DNA of 64,000 bases from Streptomyces sp. LUP47B (GTDB lineage: Bacteria; Actinomycetota; Actinomycetes; Streptomycetales; Streptomycetaceae). Shown piece after piece: positions 1 through 8,760 of this stretch (the first letter of the stretch is position 1; every line of letters begins with the position of its first letter). The stretch is from assembly GCF_001746295.1 (NCBI RefSeq), contig NZ_MJAH01000021.1, forward strand, positions 88,412 through 152,411, read 5' to 3'. The notes under the pieces are model-generated. The model made no database searches, was not told where the DNA came from, and was given only the letters and a program-made list of their open reading frames with translations. A program made the translations under genes and the position numbers.

Positions 1-276
1 CCGAGTTCGCCGAAGCCGACGACCCCCAAGCCGTCGACGACGAAGCCGTCGACACCGTCCACGCCAACGGGTTCCGGGTCCCCGTCGTCGCCGCCGTCCG
101 GCACGTCGGAACCGCCGTCGAGCACGCCCACGGCCACCCCGACCAATACGACCCCCACCAACTCCAACTCGGCCAGCGGCCCCGCCTCCACCACCCCGGT
201 GGAGACCAGCAGCTCCGCCAGTGCCCCGCAGAGCAGCGCGGTGAACTCGCCGAGCAGCTCGGCGCAGGTCATCTGA
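1..276 (+). CDS. C-terminal tail of a Pro/Ser/Thr-rich protein (5' end outside window)
   Basis: The reading frame is open from base 1 and stops at the TGA at 274-276. All 91 visible residues are low complexity: Pro, Ser and Thr dominate, with a few Lys near the start, and the end reads SSSAQVI. No domain can be recognised. Tails like this are common as cell-wall-spanning or linker regions of secreted or membrane proteins, or after a kinase domain, in Streptomyces. A perfect hairpin at 294-326 follows and probably ends transcription. The function depends on sequence upstream of the window. Confidence 0.75.
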   Translation, partial: PSSPKPTTPKPSTTKPSTPSTPTGSGSPSSPPSGTSEPPSSTPTATPTNTTPTNSNSASGPASTTPVETSSSASAPQSSAVNSPSSSAQVI

Positions 277-293
277 CGCACAGCGCGACACAA

Positions 294-326
294 GAGGGCC
301 GGGTCCACGTATCGGACCCGGCCCTC
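294..326. terminator. Bidirectional terminator hairpin
   Basis: Perfect 13-bp arms (294-306 and 314-326) with a 7-nt loop. It sits between the convergent stop codons of the first gene (276) and nucS (351). Streptomyces terminators often lack a long T run, and this one does too. Confidence 0.75.
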
Positions 327-350
327 GTCGTCGTAGAGGAAGTGGCGCTG

Positions 351-1022
351 TCAGAACAGCCGCAGTTTGTCGTCCTCGATGCCCCGCAGCGCGTTGTAGT
401 CCATGACGTGGCAGCCGATGCCGCGGTCGGTGGCGAGGACACGGGCCTGGGGCTTGATCTCCTGGGCGGCGAAGATGCCGCGGACCGGGGCCAGATGGGG
501 GTCCCGGTTCAACAGGTCGAGGTAGCGGGTGAGTTGCTCGACGCCGTCGATCTCGCCGCGCCGCTTGATCTCCACCGCGACCGTCTGGCCGTCGGCGTCC
601 CGGCACAGGATGTCGACCGGGCCGATGGCCGTCATGTACTCGCGGCGGATCAGGGTGTAGCCGTCGCCGAGCGTTTCGATGCGGTCGGCGAGCAGCTCCT
701 GAAGGTGTGCTTCCACGCCGTCCTTGATCAGGCCGGGGTCCACGCCCAGTTCGTGCGAGGAATCGTGGAGGACTTCCTCCATCGTGATGATGAGCTTCTC
801 GCCCGCCTTGTTGATGACGGTCCAGACGCCTTCCTCGTCGCCGGTCCCCTCCTTCAACGTGCAGGGCGGCGACATCCAGTTCAGGGGCTTGTAGGCCCGG
901 TCGTCGGCGTGGATGGAGACGCTGCCGTCGGCCTTCACCAGGATCAGACGGGGGGCCGAGGGCAGGTGGGCGGTGAGCCGGCCCGCGTAGTCGACGGAAC
1001 ACCGGGCAATGACGAGACGCAT
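351..1022 (-). CDS. nucS: Endonuclease NucS, non-canonical mismatch repair
   Basis: 223 residues, the usual NucS length. NucS cuts both strands at mismatches and replaces MutS/MutL mismatch repair in actinobacteria. The N-terminal DNA-binding domain starts MRLVIARCSVDYAGRL. The C-terminal PD-(D/E)XK nuclease core has D137 (GPVDIL), E151 and K153 (VEIKRRG), and Q163/Y167 of the QxxxY motif. The last residues, DDKLRLF, match the beta-clamp binding tail described for actinobacterial NucS. ATG at 1022 is chosen because the protein then starts at the conserved MRLVIARC; a TTG three codons upstream is less likely. Monocistronic, convergent with the preceding gene. Confidence 0.95.
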   Translation of the reverse strand: MRLVIARCSVDYAGRLTAHLPSAPRLILVKADGSVSIHADDRAYKPLNWMSPPCTLKEGTGDEEGVWTVINKAGEKLIITMEEVLHDSSHELGVDPGLIKDGVEAHLQELLADRIETLGDGYTLIRREYMTAIGPVDILCRDADGQTVAVEIKRRGEIDGVEQLTRYLDLLNRDPHLAPVRGIFAAQEIKPQARVLATDRGIGCHVMDYNALRGIEDDKLRLF

Positions 1023-1277
1023 GGTCGGCAACGCTACTCGACGGGCGCATGTCCACGCGATTCGGCCCGTAAGGCTGTGGAGAAACCCTGTTCACTTGTG
1101 GCCGATTGTGGGCCTGTTGGGAGTGCCCTTTGTTCGCATTCTCCTGGTGCCGTCACCGGCGGTTGCCTACCGTAGTAAACGGGAGGTCGCGAGGCGTGTA
1201 CTGAGCGTGTCCGGCAGCGCGAACTCCCTCATCTGTCCGGCAACCCCTGAGAAATCGGGGGTGCGAGAGGAGAACCC

Positions 1278-1670
1278 ATGTCGCTCGACGTCTCACCGGC
1301 CCTACTCGAGAAGGCCGAGCGAGGCGAGGTCGACGAAGCGGAATTCGTCGACTGCGTCCGGACCTCCCTGCCCTACGCATGGGAGATGATCAGCTCCCTG
1401 GTGGCCCAGCTGAAGGTGGACGGCGGCAACTTCGCCGACAACCAGACGCCCCCGCCGGACGAGCAGGCACGCGGTCAGCTGCTGCGTGCGCTTGCGAGTG
1501 ACGCGATACGCGGCGCGCTGCAGCGGCACTTCGGTGTGCGGCTGGCCTTCCAGAACTGCCACCGGGTGGCGGTGTTCCCGTTGGACTCCTCGGTCGACGA
1601 GACGCTGGTCCGCTTCACCTCGGTGCGCAGTCAGCTGCTGAACCAGTCTCCGGAGTTCCGGGACTGCTGA
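1278..1670 (+). CDS. Conserved Streptomyces hypothetical protein (SCO5389-like)
   Basis: 130 residues, acidic, with no signal peptide or membrane segment. A good ribosome binding site (GAGAGGAG) lies just before the ATG. The N-terminal part (MSLDVSPALLEKAERGEVDE) is helical, and the C-terminal part (HFGVRLAFQNCHRVAVFPLD) may be a small beta region. Position and length match the conserved neighbour of nucS that I recall as SCO5389. I do not recognise a function. Both coding signal and ribosome binding site support a real gene. Confidence 0.85.
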   Translation: MSLDVSPALLEKAERGEVDEAEFVDCVRTSLPYAWEMISSLVAQLKVDGGNFADNQTPPPDEQARGQLLRALASDAIRGALQRHFGVRLAFQNCHRVAVFPLDSSVDETLVRFTSVRSQLLNQSPEFRDC

Positions 1671-1755
1671 GGCGGTGCCGCTTGCTTGCCGCTCCGTACG
1701 CGGGAGGTGCATCAGTACCGGGGCGGCAAGCTCCCGCCGGGCAGGGTTGTTCCTT

Positions 1756-2784
1756 TCAGGTCAGATGCGGCAGCACTTCCGCACCCAGCCGCCGTACGTT
1801 CTCCTCGGTGGCCGCCAGATCGCCCGAGCCCTCGACGAGCAGGGCGAAGCGGGAGACACCCGTCCGTTCGCTGGTCGCCGCGAGGCGGTCGGCGGCGAGC
1901 CGCGGGGTCCCCACCGGGTGCAGCCCGCAGAGCAGTTCGGTGTAGGCCACCGGATCGCGCATCTGCCGGGCACGGCCGTCGACCGTGACATGGGCGCCGA
2001 GTCCCTGCCTGAGCCAGCCCGGCATCGCCTTCACCAGGGCCTCCACCGCGTCCGTGCGCCGGTCCGCGAGCTGGCAGACGCCGGCCGAGACATGGGGCGC
2101 GTCCAGGACCTTCTCCGGCGCGTGTCCGGCGGTGCGCGCGTGCCTGCGCCACAGGGCGACCATCTCCGCCTTCTCCTCGTCCCCGACATGCATTCCGAGC
2201 AGCATCGGCAGCCCGCGCTCGGCGGCCAGCCGGACGCTCGCCGGGGAGGTGCAGGCGACGATCACCTCGGGACCCTCCGCTTCCGTGAGCGACTCCGACG
2301 GCCTTGGTACGACGGGAACTTCACGGAAGCGGAAGCGCTCGCCGTCGGCTCCGACGGAGGGTTCGCGCAGCCAGCGCACCAGCAGATCGAGTGATTCCGG
2401 GAACCCCTGCTCGTACGCCTGGAGACCCGACCCGAAGACCTCCAGATCGACCCACGGACCGCCGCGGCCCACGCCCAGCGAGAAGCGCCCGCCGCTCGTC
2501 ATGTGCAGCAGCGCGGCCTGTTCGCCGAGGGCGACGGGGTGGGCCGTGGGCAGCACGCTCACGGCGGTGCCGACGCGGATACGGCGGGTGCGGCCCAGCA
2601 GCAAGGCCGCCAGGGTGATCGCGGACGGGCAGGTGCCGTACGGCACGAAGTGGTGTTCTGCCAGCCAGACCGCGTCGAGCCCGGCCTCCTCCGCGACCTC
2701 GGCCGAGCGGACCGCGCGGTGCAGCGCCTCCCCCTGGCCCTGCCCCGGGAACTGGGCCGCCAACACGAAACTTCCAACGTGCAT
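1756..2784 (-). CDS. LLM-class (luciferase-like) flavin/F420-dependent oxidoreductase
   Basis: 342 residues, typical for bacterial luciferase-like TIM-barrel monooxygenases. Visible family features are the N-terminal GSFVLAAQFPGQ strand, GLDAVWLAEHHFVPYG (residues about 36-50, the conserved AEHH loop), RIRVGTAVSVLPTAHP and SGGRFSLGVGRGG. It may use FMNH2 or F420H2; the substrate is unknown. ATG at 2784 has AGGAAGA at a suitable distance; longer upstream reading lacks family similarity. It is transcribed away from the zinc-motif gene at 3008 across a 223-bp divergent promoter region. Confidence 0.85.
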   Translation of the reverse strand: MHVGSFVLAAQFPGQGQGEALHRAVRSAEVAEEAGLDAVWLAEHHFVPYGTCPSAITLAALLLGRTRRIRVGTAVSVLPTAHPVALGEQAALLHMTSGGRFSLGVGRGGPWVDLEVFGSGLQAYEQGFPESLDLLVRWLREPSVGADGERFRFREVPVVPRPSESLTEAEGPEVIVACTSPASVRLAAERGLPMLLGMHVGDEEKAEMVALWRRHARTAGHAPEKVLDAPHVSAGVCQLADRRTDAVEALVKAMPGWLRQGLGAHVTVDGRARQMRDPVAYTELLCGLHPVGTPRLAADRLAATSERTGVSRFALLVEGSGDLAATEENVRRLGAEVLPHLT

Positions 2785-3007
2785 GTGCTCTTCCTGCTTC
2801 CTTGGCTCCGACACGGAGCTCCCCCACCCGGCATAACCTCCTGACACGTGCCGAGGACACGGCCTGGCGGAGAGATTTGCCGATTGTCTGCAGAATGAGT
2901 CGCCCCGGAGGGGCACTTGTGGGGGTTGGTGCCCTACGCGTACCCCGCCTCCTGCCGCGTAGGCTGGACACGGTCCCTGCTCCCTGTATAGCCCCGTGAG
3001 GTGTCCT

Positions 3008-3349
3008 GTGTCCCCGCGTCGCAACCGACCCAAGGGTTCCGGTTCGTCGGACTCGGCCGGCCGGAGTGCCGAGGACGACCGTTCCGGCCGTTACGGCGGC
3101 TTCCAGTCCTCGACGCACTGGCAGGGCGAGGACTGGAACGTCCGGCATGTGGCTGGGGCGAGCGCGCAGGGCAAGACGTACCGGTGTCCGGGCTGCGACC
3201 AGATGATCCCGGACGGTGTCCCGCACGTCGTGGCCTGGCCGGACCACTCGGGTGTCGACGAGCGCAGACACTGGCACAAGGCGTGCTGGAACGCACGGGA
3301 CCGCCGCACCACGCGGGTGCAGCGGTCCCGTAACGCGCCTAGGTTCTAG
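3008..3349 (+). CDS. Small conserved protein with a putative zinc-binding motif
   Basis: 113 residues. The N-terminus is basic and Ser/Arg-rich (SPRRNRPKGSGSSD). The core has YRCPGCDQMIPDGVPH and then RRHWHKACW, so the Cys-x2-Cys and His-x-His-x3-Cys groups could bind one zinc ion. Streptomyces copies often carry an 'ATP/GTP-binding protein' label, but I see no Walker motif to support that. GTG at 3008 has GAGGTG 4 nt upstream and is preferred over GTG at 2996. Its stop lies 7 bp from the convergent ABC permease stop at 3357. Role unknown. Confidence 0.8.
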   Translation: MSPRRNRPKGSGSSDSAGRSAEDDRSGRYGGFQSSTHWQGEDWNVRHVAGASAQGKTYRCPGCDQMIPDGVPHVVAWPDHSGVDERRHWHKACWNARDRRTTRVQRSRNAPRF

Positions 3350-3356
3350 GGCTGTT

Positions 3357-4235
3357 CTACACGTCCCGCTTCTCCAGCAGGGCGTAGGCGCCGGCGAACG
3401 CGACGGCCGTCAGACCGACGATGATCCACAGCGGGTCCCAGCCCGAGGGGCCGGTCTCGGTGAGGGAGTTGGAGTAGAACACGCTGAGCTGGTTCGGGAT
3501 GGAGTACTCGAACAGCCCCTGGCGCAGGCCCTCCAGCGACTGCGAGAACATGAACAGCGCGATGACCAGCGGGGCCAGCACGACACCGATCATGATGGTG
3601 ATCGCGCCCGCCGAGTGCCGGATGATCGAGCCGATGATCAGCGAGAACAGGCCGAGCAGGGCGATGTAGAGCGAGATCCCGATGGTGCCCTTCAGCCACT
3701 CCTGGCCGGTCGGAGTCCGGGCGCCGTCCAGCAGCGCCACGTCCGCCAGGGCGACGACGAGGACCGAGACCAGGGTGGTCACGAAGGCGACGGCGAAGAA
3801 CACGACCGCCTTCGCCGTGAGGATACGGCCGCGGGAGGGACAGGCGACCATCGTCGTACGGATCATTCCGGTGCCGTACTCCGAGGCCGTGGTCAGCACC
3901 CCGAGCGTGATGACGCACATGCTGCCGAGCAGCACCCCGAAGAAGCCGAACGACAGCGGGTTCTCGTCCCGGATGCTCTCCGTCGAGGCGTTGGCGGCGA
4001 CCAGCGCGGCGACCCCCAGCCCGATCCCGATCACGAGCAGCACGAACACGCCCAGCGTCCAGATCGTCGACCGCACCGACCGGATCTTCGTCCACTCCGA
4101 CGCGATGGCGTTCCCGAGATGGGTGCGCACGACGGGGATCGGCGAGGTGTAGCCGGGGTACGACGGCCCGTTCGCCGGCTGCCGGTTCGGCACGGCGGCC
4201 TGGGCCTGCGGCATCGAGGGCTGCGGGGTGCTCAT
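3357..4235 (-). CDS. ABC-2 type transporter permease (pair 1)
   Basis: 292 residues. A Pro/Gln-rich N-terminus of about 45 residues is followed by SEWTKIRSVRSTIWTL, the usual start of actinobacterial ABC-2 permeases, and about six hydrophobic segments. It ends LLEKRDV. Its ATG overlaps the stop of the ATPase at 4232 (ATGA), so the two are translationally coupled. Its neighbour at 5652 is clearly a paralogue (SEWTKIRSVASTVWTLS, LLKKRDA). The substrate cannot be read from sequence; related pairs export drugs, lipids or peptides. Confidence 0.9.
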   Translation of the reverse strand: MSTPQPSMPQAQAAVPNRQPANGPSYPGYTSPIPVVRTHLGNAIASEWTKIRSVRSTIWTLGVFVLLVIGIGLGVAALVAANASTESIRDENPLSFGFFGVLLGSMCVITLGVLTTASEYGTGMIRTTMVACPSRGRILTAKAVVFFAVAFVTTLVSVLVVALADVALLDGARTPTGQEWLKGTIGISLYIALLGLFSLIIGSIIRHSAGAITIMIGVVLAPLVIALFMFSQSLEGLRQGLFEYSIPNQLSVFYSNSLTETGPSGWDPLWIIVGLTAVAFAGAYALLEKRDV

Positions 4236-5539
4236 CGGACGTCCTCGGGCTTGGTCGGGGTGGCGGGAGCGGATGCCTGCGGCGCCGGCGCGGCGCTCTG
4301 TGCGGAGGCCTGCGACTGCGGCGCCGGTGCGGCCGGGAAGGCTCCGGGCGGAGCGGCGGAAAGCGGAGCCGCGGGAGGCTGGAAGGGCGGCTGAGCCTGG
4401 CCCTGGGGGGCCGCGGGGCCCGCCTGGGCGTACGGATTGGGTGTGCCGGTGCCGGGACCGCCGTACGGGCCCGTCGGCGCCTGGCCCTGCGGGCCCGTGA
4501 ACGGCTGACCGCCCTGCTGGGGCGGCGGCGGGGCGTACCAGCCCGGCTGGCCCTGGCCCGGGACCGGCATGGGCGGCTGCGTCCCCGGCGGGAGGGGCTG
4601 CATCAGGCCCGCCTTCTGGTCGATGGTCGAGCGGTAGTCCACCGCGCCCTGCGTCATCCGCATGTAGGCCTCCTCCAGCGAGGCCTGGTGCGGCGACAGC
4701 TCCCACAGGCGTACGTCCGTGTCGTGCGCGATGTCGCTGATGCGGGGGAGGGCCAGCCCCGTGACCCGCAGCGCCCCGTCCTGCTCCGGCAGGACGTGCC
4801 CGCCCGCCTCGGTGATCGCGGAGGACAGCTTCTCGCGCAGCTGCGGCTCGGTGTCCGGCGTCCGCACCCGCGCGAAGCCCGCGGAGTTCGCGGCGATGAA
4901 GTCCTGGATGCTCATGTCGGCGAGCAGCTGTCCGCGTCCGATGACGATGAGATGGTCGGCGGTCAGCGCCATCTCGCTCATGAGGTGGGAGGAGACGAAG
5001 ACCGTGCGGCCCTCCGCCGCGAGCGCCTTCATCAGGTTGCGCACCCACAGGATGCCCTCGGGGTCGAGCCCGTTGACCGGCTCGTCGAAGAGCAGCACCT
5101 GCGGGTCGCCGAGCAGCGCGGCCGCGATCCCCAGCCGCTGCCCCATGCCGAGGGAGAAGCCCTTGGAACGCTTCCTGGCCACGTCCTGGAGGCCGACCAC
5201 GCCCAGCACCTCGTCCACCCTGCGGGCCGGGATCCCGGACAGCTGGGCCAGGCACAGCAGGTGGTTACGGGCCGCCCGCCCGCCGTGCACGGCCTTGGCG
5301 TCGAGGAGCGCACCGACCTGCCGGGCCGCGTTGGGCAGCCTGCGATAGGGGTAGCCGCCGATCGTCACCTGCCCCGAGGTGGGGTTGTCAAGGCCGAGGA
5401 TCATCCGCATGGTCGTCGACTTGCCCGAGCCGTTGGGGCCCAGGAAGCCGGTGACGGCACCGGGACGCACCTGGAAGGAAAGGTTGTACACAGCGGTCTT
5501 GTCGCCGTAGCGCTTGGTCAGGCCGACTGCCTCGATCAT
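4232..5539 (-). CDS. ABC transporter ATP-binding protein with long Pro/Gln/Gly-rich tail (pair 1)
   Basis: 435 residues; the usual length is about 310. Walker A GPNGSGKST is at 34-42, signature SLGMGQ at 129-134, Walker B VLLFDEP at 148-154 and switch H185 in SSHLMSEM. After about residue 312 comes an extension of roughly 115 residues rich in Pro, Gln, Gly and Ala, absent from the paralogue at 6425. It probably drives the permease at 3357, which its stop overlaps. ATG at 5539 begins the conserved MIEAVGLTKRYG; an in-frame upstream start would add only six unconserved residues. Confidence 0.93.
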   Translation of the reverse strand: MIEAVGLTKRYGDKTAVYNLSFQVRPGAVTGFLGPNGSGKSTTMRMILGLDNPTSGQVTIGGYPYRRLPNAARQVGALLDAKAVHGGRAARNHLLCLAQLSGIPARRVDEVLGVVGLQDVARKRSKGFSLGMGQRLGIAAALLGDPQVLLFDEPVNGLDPEGILWVRNLMKALAAEGRTVFVSSHLMSEMALTADHLIVIGRGQLLADMSIQDFIAANSAGFARVRTPDTEPQLREKLSSAITEAGGHVLPEQDGALRVTGLALPRISDIAHDTDVRLWELSPHQASLEEAYMRMTQGAVDYRSTIDQKAGLMQPLPPGTQPPMPVPGQGQPGWYAPPPPQQGGQPFTGPQGQAPTGPYGGPGTGTPNPYAQAGPAAPQGQAQPPFQPPAAPLSAAPPGAFPAAPAPQSQASAQSAAPAPQASAPATPTKPEDVR

Positions 5540-5651
5540 GCTCCGCACCCATCGCAAGGTTCAGGACAGCGGGGCACACGCCCCCCGTAAGGGTTAGGAG
5601 CTTATCGGGGCGCTGACGGTTCCGCTCAAATGAAAGCAAAGGCTCGGCGCG

Positions 5652-6422
5652 TCACGCGTCCCGCTTCTTCAACAGGACGTAACCGCCGATCAGTGCGGCG
5701 GCCACCCACAGCGCCATGATCCCGAGCCCGCCCCAGGGGCCGTAGGGAGTGTCGTCGTCGATCGGGGTGACCACCTGCATGATCCTGCTGCCGGCCTGGT
5801 CCGGCAGGAACCGGCCGATCTTCTTGGTGGCGGAGACGTTGCCGAGGATGTTGGAGATGAGGAAGAAGAACGGCATCAGGATGCCCAGCGACAGCATCGG
5901 CGAGCGCAGCATCGCGGCGACGCCCATCGAGAACATCGCGATGAGGGTCATGTAGACGCCGCCGCCGATCACGGCCCGCAGTACGCCCGGGTCACCGATC
6001 TCCGCCCGGTGCGAGCCGAGCACCGCCTGCCCGAGGAAGAACGTGACGAAGCTGGTGACGAGACCGACGGCCAGCGAGAGCCCGGTGGCGACCGCGATCT
6101 TGCTGACCAGGAAGCTGCCGCGCTGCGGCACGGCGGCCAGCGAGGTCCGGATCATGCCGGTGCTGTACTCGTTCGAGACGACGAGCACCCCGAACACGAT
6201 CATCGCGAGCTGCCCGAGGCTCATCCCGGCGAAGCTGATGAAGGTCGGGTCGAAGGAGAGCTTGTCCTCGCGGCTCATGTTGTCGAACTCGTTCTTCGAC
6301 AGGGCCGAGATCAGGATGCCGAGCCCGATGGTGACGACCACGGCGAGGGAGAGCGTCCACACCGTGGAGGCCACCGACCGGATCTTGGTCCACTCCGAGC
6401 GGATGACCTGGGTCGCCGCCAT
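5652..6422 (-). CDS. ABC-2 type transporter permease (pair 2)
   Basis: 256 residues with six predicted membrane segments. It starts MAATQVIRSEWTKIRSVAST and ends LLKKRDA. It is paralogous to the permease at 3357 but lacks that protein's Pro-rich N-terminus. It starts 2 nt after the ATPase stop at 6425, so the two form one transcription unit. Between it and pair 1 there is a 112-bp gap, so the pairs may be cotranscribed or separately expressed. Substrate unknown. Confidence 0.9.
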   Translation of the reverse strand: MAATQVIRSEWTKIRSVASTVWTLSLAVVVTIGLGILISALSKNEFDNMSREDKLSFDPTFISFAGMSLGQLAMIVFGVLVVSNEYSTGMIRTSLAAVPQRGSFLVSKIAVATGLSLAVGLVTSFVTFFLGQAVLGSHRAEIGDPGVLRAVIGGGVYMTLIAMFSMGVAAMLRSPMLSLGILMPFFFLISNILGNVSATKKIGRFLPDQAGSRIMQVVTPIDDDTPYGPWGGLGIMALWVAAALIGGYVLLKKRDA

Positions 6423-6424
6423 GG

Positions 6425-7393
6425 TCACTTCCCCTTCCAGGCGTCGCCCCACCGCTGCTGGGGCGGCAGCGGTGCGTCGACGGGTGTGTCGCTGTGGGCG
6501 TGGTACTCGACCGACTCCGCGGTCAGCTGCATGAACGCCTCCTCCAGGGAGGCCTGTTGGGGACTCAGCTCGTGCAGCACGATCTGGTGCTGCGCGGCCA
6601 GCTCGCCGATGTACTCGGACTTGCTTCCGTCGACCTCCAGCGTGCCGTTCCCCGTCTCCACGACGGTGACCCCGGCCGCGTGCAGCACGTCGAGCAGCCG
6701 CTCGCGCTGCGGGGTGCGGATCCGGACGTAGGACCGCGAGTTCTGCGCGATGAAGTCGGCCATGGAGGTGTCGGCGAGCAGCCGGCCCTGGCCGATGACG
6801 ACGAGGTGGTCGGCGGTCAGCGCCATCTCACTCATGAGATGGGAGGAGACGAAGACCGTACGGCCCTGCGCGGCAAGGGACTTCATCAGGTTGCGGATCC
6901 AGTGGATGCCCTCGGGGTCGAGCCCGTTGACCGGCTCGTCGAACATCAGGATCTGCGGGTCACCGAGCAACGCGCCCGCGATGCCGAGCCGCTGGCCCAT
7001 GCCGAGCGAGAAACCCTTGGCCTTCTTCCTCGCGACGGCGGTGAGACCGACCGTGTCGAGGACCTCGTGCACCCGCTGCTTCGGGATGCCGTTGCTCTGC
7101 GCGAGACACAGCAGGTGATTGAAGGCGCTGCGCCCGCCGTGCATGGCCTTTGCGTCCAGCAGGGCGCCGATGTACGTGAGCGGGTCCTTGAGCTGGTCGT
7201 AGTGCTTGCCGTCGATGCGGACGTCCCCGGCGGTGGGCCGGTCCAGGCCCAGCATCATCCGCATGGTGGTCGACTTGCCGGCGCCGTTGGGACCGAGGAA
7301 GCCCGTGACGATGCCGGGTCTGACGGTGAAGGTCAGATTGTTGACCGCCACCTTCTCGCCGTACCGCTTCGTCAACCCCGCTAGCTCGATCAT
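6425..7393 (-). CDS. ABC transporter ATP-binding protein (pair 2)
   Basis: 322 residues. It carries Walker A GPNGAGKST, signature SLGMGQRLGIAGALL, Walker B ILMFDEPVNGLDPEG and the switch SSHLMSEM. It is very similar to the ATPase at 4232 over the first 300 residues, indicating a local duplication of a two-gene unit. ATG at 7393 begins MIELAGLTKRYG; longer reading into the intergenic region is unconserved. It is the first gene of the ATPase-permease unit and energises the permease at 5652. Confidence 0.93.
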   Translation of the reverse strand: MIELAGLTKRYGEKVAVNNLTFTVRPGIVTGFLGPNGAGKSTTMRMMLGLDRPTAGDVRIDGKHYDQLKDPLTYIGALLDAKAMHGGRSAFNHLLCLAQSNGIPKQRVHEVLDTVGLTAVARKKAKGFSLGMGQRLGIAGALLGDPQILMFDEPVNGLDPEGIHWIRNLMKSLAAQGRTVFVSSHLMSEMALTADHLVVIGQGRLLADTSMADFIAQNSRSYVRIRTPQRERLLDVLHAAGVTVVETGNGTLEVDGSKSEYIGELAAQHQIVLHELSPQQASLEEAFMQLTAESVEYHAHSDTPVDAPLPPQQRWGDAWKGK

Positions 7394-7468
7394 GCGGACC
7401 ACGCTAGGTGCGGGGGTCGGCAGATGCCAATCGTATGGGCAAACGGAGACCGACGAGAGAGGCAAATA

Positions 7469-7624
7469 ATGTCGAAGCCGTACCGCCACGGCGGGCGGCC
7501 GAGCGCGGTCGGCCCCCCGGCGGCCGGCCTGATCGTCGACGACGTCTTCCTTCCCCTCGTGCACTGCGAGCCCTCGGACACGCCGAAGGCCCGCACCTGT
7601 CGGGGGAGAAGGTGCGGGCCTTGA
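7469..7624 (+). CDS. Possible small ORF, 51 residues
   Basis: The ATG at 7469 follows GAGAGG at a good distance and encodes 51 residues (MSKPYRHGGRPSAVGPP at the start). Its stop falls in the right arm of the filP terminator hairpin. It is transcribed divergently from the ABC ATPase and convergently with filP. No similarity is recognised. It could be chance, since GC-rich sequence is often open; the ribosome binding site is the only positive evidence. Confidence 0.25.
   Translation: MSKPYRHGGRPSAVGPPAAGLIVDDVFLPLVHCEPSDTPKARTCRGRRCGP
7586..7622 (-). terminator. filP terminator
   Basis: Perfect 13-bp inverted repeat (7586-7598 and 7610-7622) with an 11-nt loop, about 20 nt past the filP stop at 7642. 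It is placed to end filP transcription. Confidence 0.8.
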
Positions 7625-7641
7625 TGTGCCGTCAGGCGGTG

Positions 7642-8577
7642 TTACCGGGACTGCTGGGCCGGAACCCCACGGGAGATCGGCTCGTCGTCGGCCGGGGTGC
7701 CGGCGGCGGCCACCGCGGCGCCCGTGAGCGTGGCGAGCATCTCGCGGACGTTCGTCAGCTGGGCGTTGATCGAGTCGCGACGGTTCGTCAGGGCCGCGAG
7801 CTCCCGCTCGGATTCCGAACGGATGCGGTCGGCCTTGGCGTTGGCGTCGGCCACGATGTCCTCGGCCTGGCGCTGCGCGGTCTCCACCGTCTGGCGGGCG
7901 CGGCGCTCGGCGTCGGTACGCAGCTTCTCGGCCTCCAGGCGCAGCTGCTCCGCGCGGTGCTCGATCTCCGCGAGACGCTTCTCCGCCTTCTGCTGACGCG
8001 AGGCCAGGTCGCGCTCGGACTGCTCGCGGCGCTTGGCGAGGTTGGTCTCGAAGTCGGCGGCGGCCTGCGCGGCCTTGGCGCGGGTCTCCTCGAAGAGGGC
8101 GTCCGCCTCCTCACGCTTCTGCTGCGCGTCCTTCTGCGCCTCCTGACGGAGCTGAGAGGAGTCGCTCTTGGCCTTCTCGACAATCCGGACGCCCTCGTCC
8201 TCGGCCTTGGCCTTGCGCTCCGCAGCGAACGATTCTGCGTCGTTGCGGACCTGCTGGGCCGCCGACTCGGCGAGTTCGCGGTGCTGCTCGGCCGCGCGAC
8301 GGGCCTCCTCGCGCAGGTCCTTGGCCTCCTCCTCGGCGAGGCGGAGGATCTTCTCGACACGCGCGCCGAGGCCGGCGTACGACGGCTCTGCGTCGGAGAC
8401 CTGGGCCTGGGCGTTCTGCGTCTCGAGGTGGAGCTCCTCGATGCGCTTCTCCAGTGCGGTGATGCGGGAGAGAGCGCTGTCACGGTCGGAGACGAGCTTG
8501 GAGATCCGTTCGTCCACCTGAGCGCGGTCGTACCCACGCCGCACAAGCTCGAAGCCGTAGGGGGAAGTGTCGCTCAT
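7642..8577 (-). CDS. filP: Cytoskeletal coiled-coil protein FilP
   Basis: 311 residues, nearly the length of S. coelicolor FilP. A short N-terminal segment, SPYGFELVRRGYDRAQVDERI, resembles the DivIVA-like start found in this family. An almost unbroken coiled coil rich in Ala, Glu, Arg and Lys follows to about residue 280, then a short tail ending GVPAQQSR. FilP forms an intermediate-filament-like network behind hyphal tips and binds DivIVA and Scy (family knowledge). The ATG at 8577 has AGGAA upstream. It lies directly downstream of scy, separated by 183 bp, so it may have its own promoter. Confidence 0.95.
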   Translation of the reverse strand: MSDTSPYGFELVRRGYDRAQVDERISKLVSDRDSALSRITALEKRIEELHLETQNAQAQVSDAEPSYAGLGARVEKILRLAEEEAKDLREEARRAAEQHRELAESAAQQVRNDAESFAAERKAKAEDEGVRIVEKAKSDSSQLRQEAQKDAQQKREEADALFEETRAKAAQAAADFETNLAKRREQSERDLASRQQKAEKRLAEIEHRAEQLRLEAEKLRTDAERRARQTVETAQRQAEDIVADANAKADRIRSESERELAALTNRRDSINAQLTNVREMLATLTGAAVAAAGTPADDEPISRGVPAQQSR

Positions 8578-8760
8578 GGGGTTCCTGTCAAATGAGACCG
8601 GTGAGGTGATAGGGGGAATCCTAGGGGCCTAAGCGGTGTGTCATCGAGCGGATACGTGTTTGATCTGGAGAATGACACCCCTTTTGAGTGGCTAACCCCG
8701 GGACGGCTTGCCAAAAACTTGGTCAAAGGCCCCAGACGGGACCGGATTCCGACCAGTCGG

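Noticed and set aside
1684..1731. Terminator between the SCO5389-like gene and the LLM oxidoreductase
   Set aside because: The 9-bp arms are separated by 30 bases and the inner pairing is weak, so it was not listed as a feature.
3216..4394. A 392-residue plus-strand frame opposite the ABC permease
   Set aside because: His/Asp/Arg/Gln-rich shadow of a membrane protein gene; the minus strand has the conserved permease.
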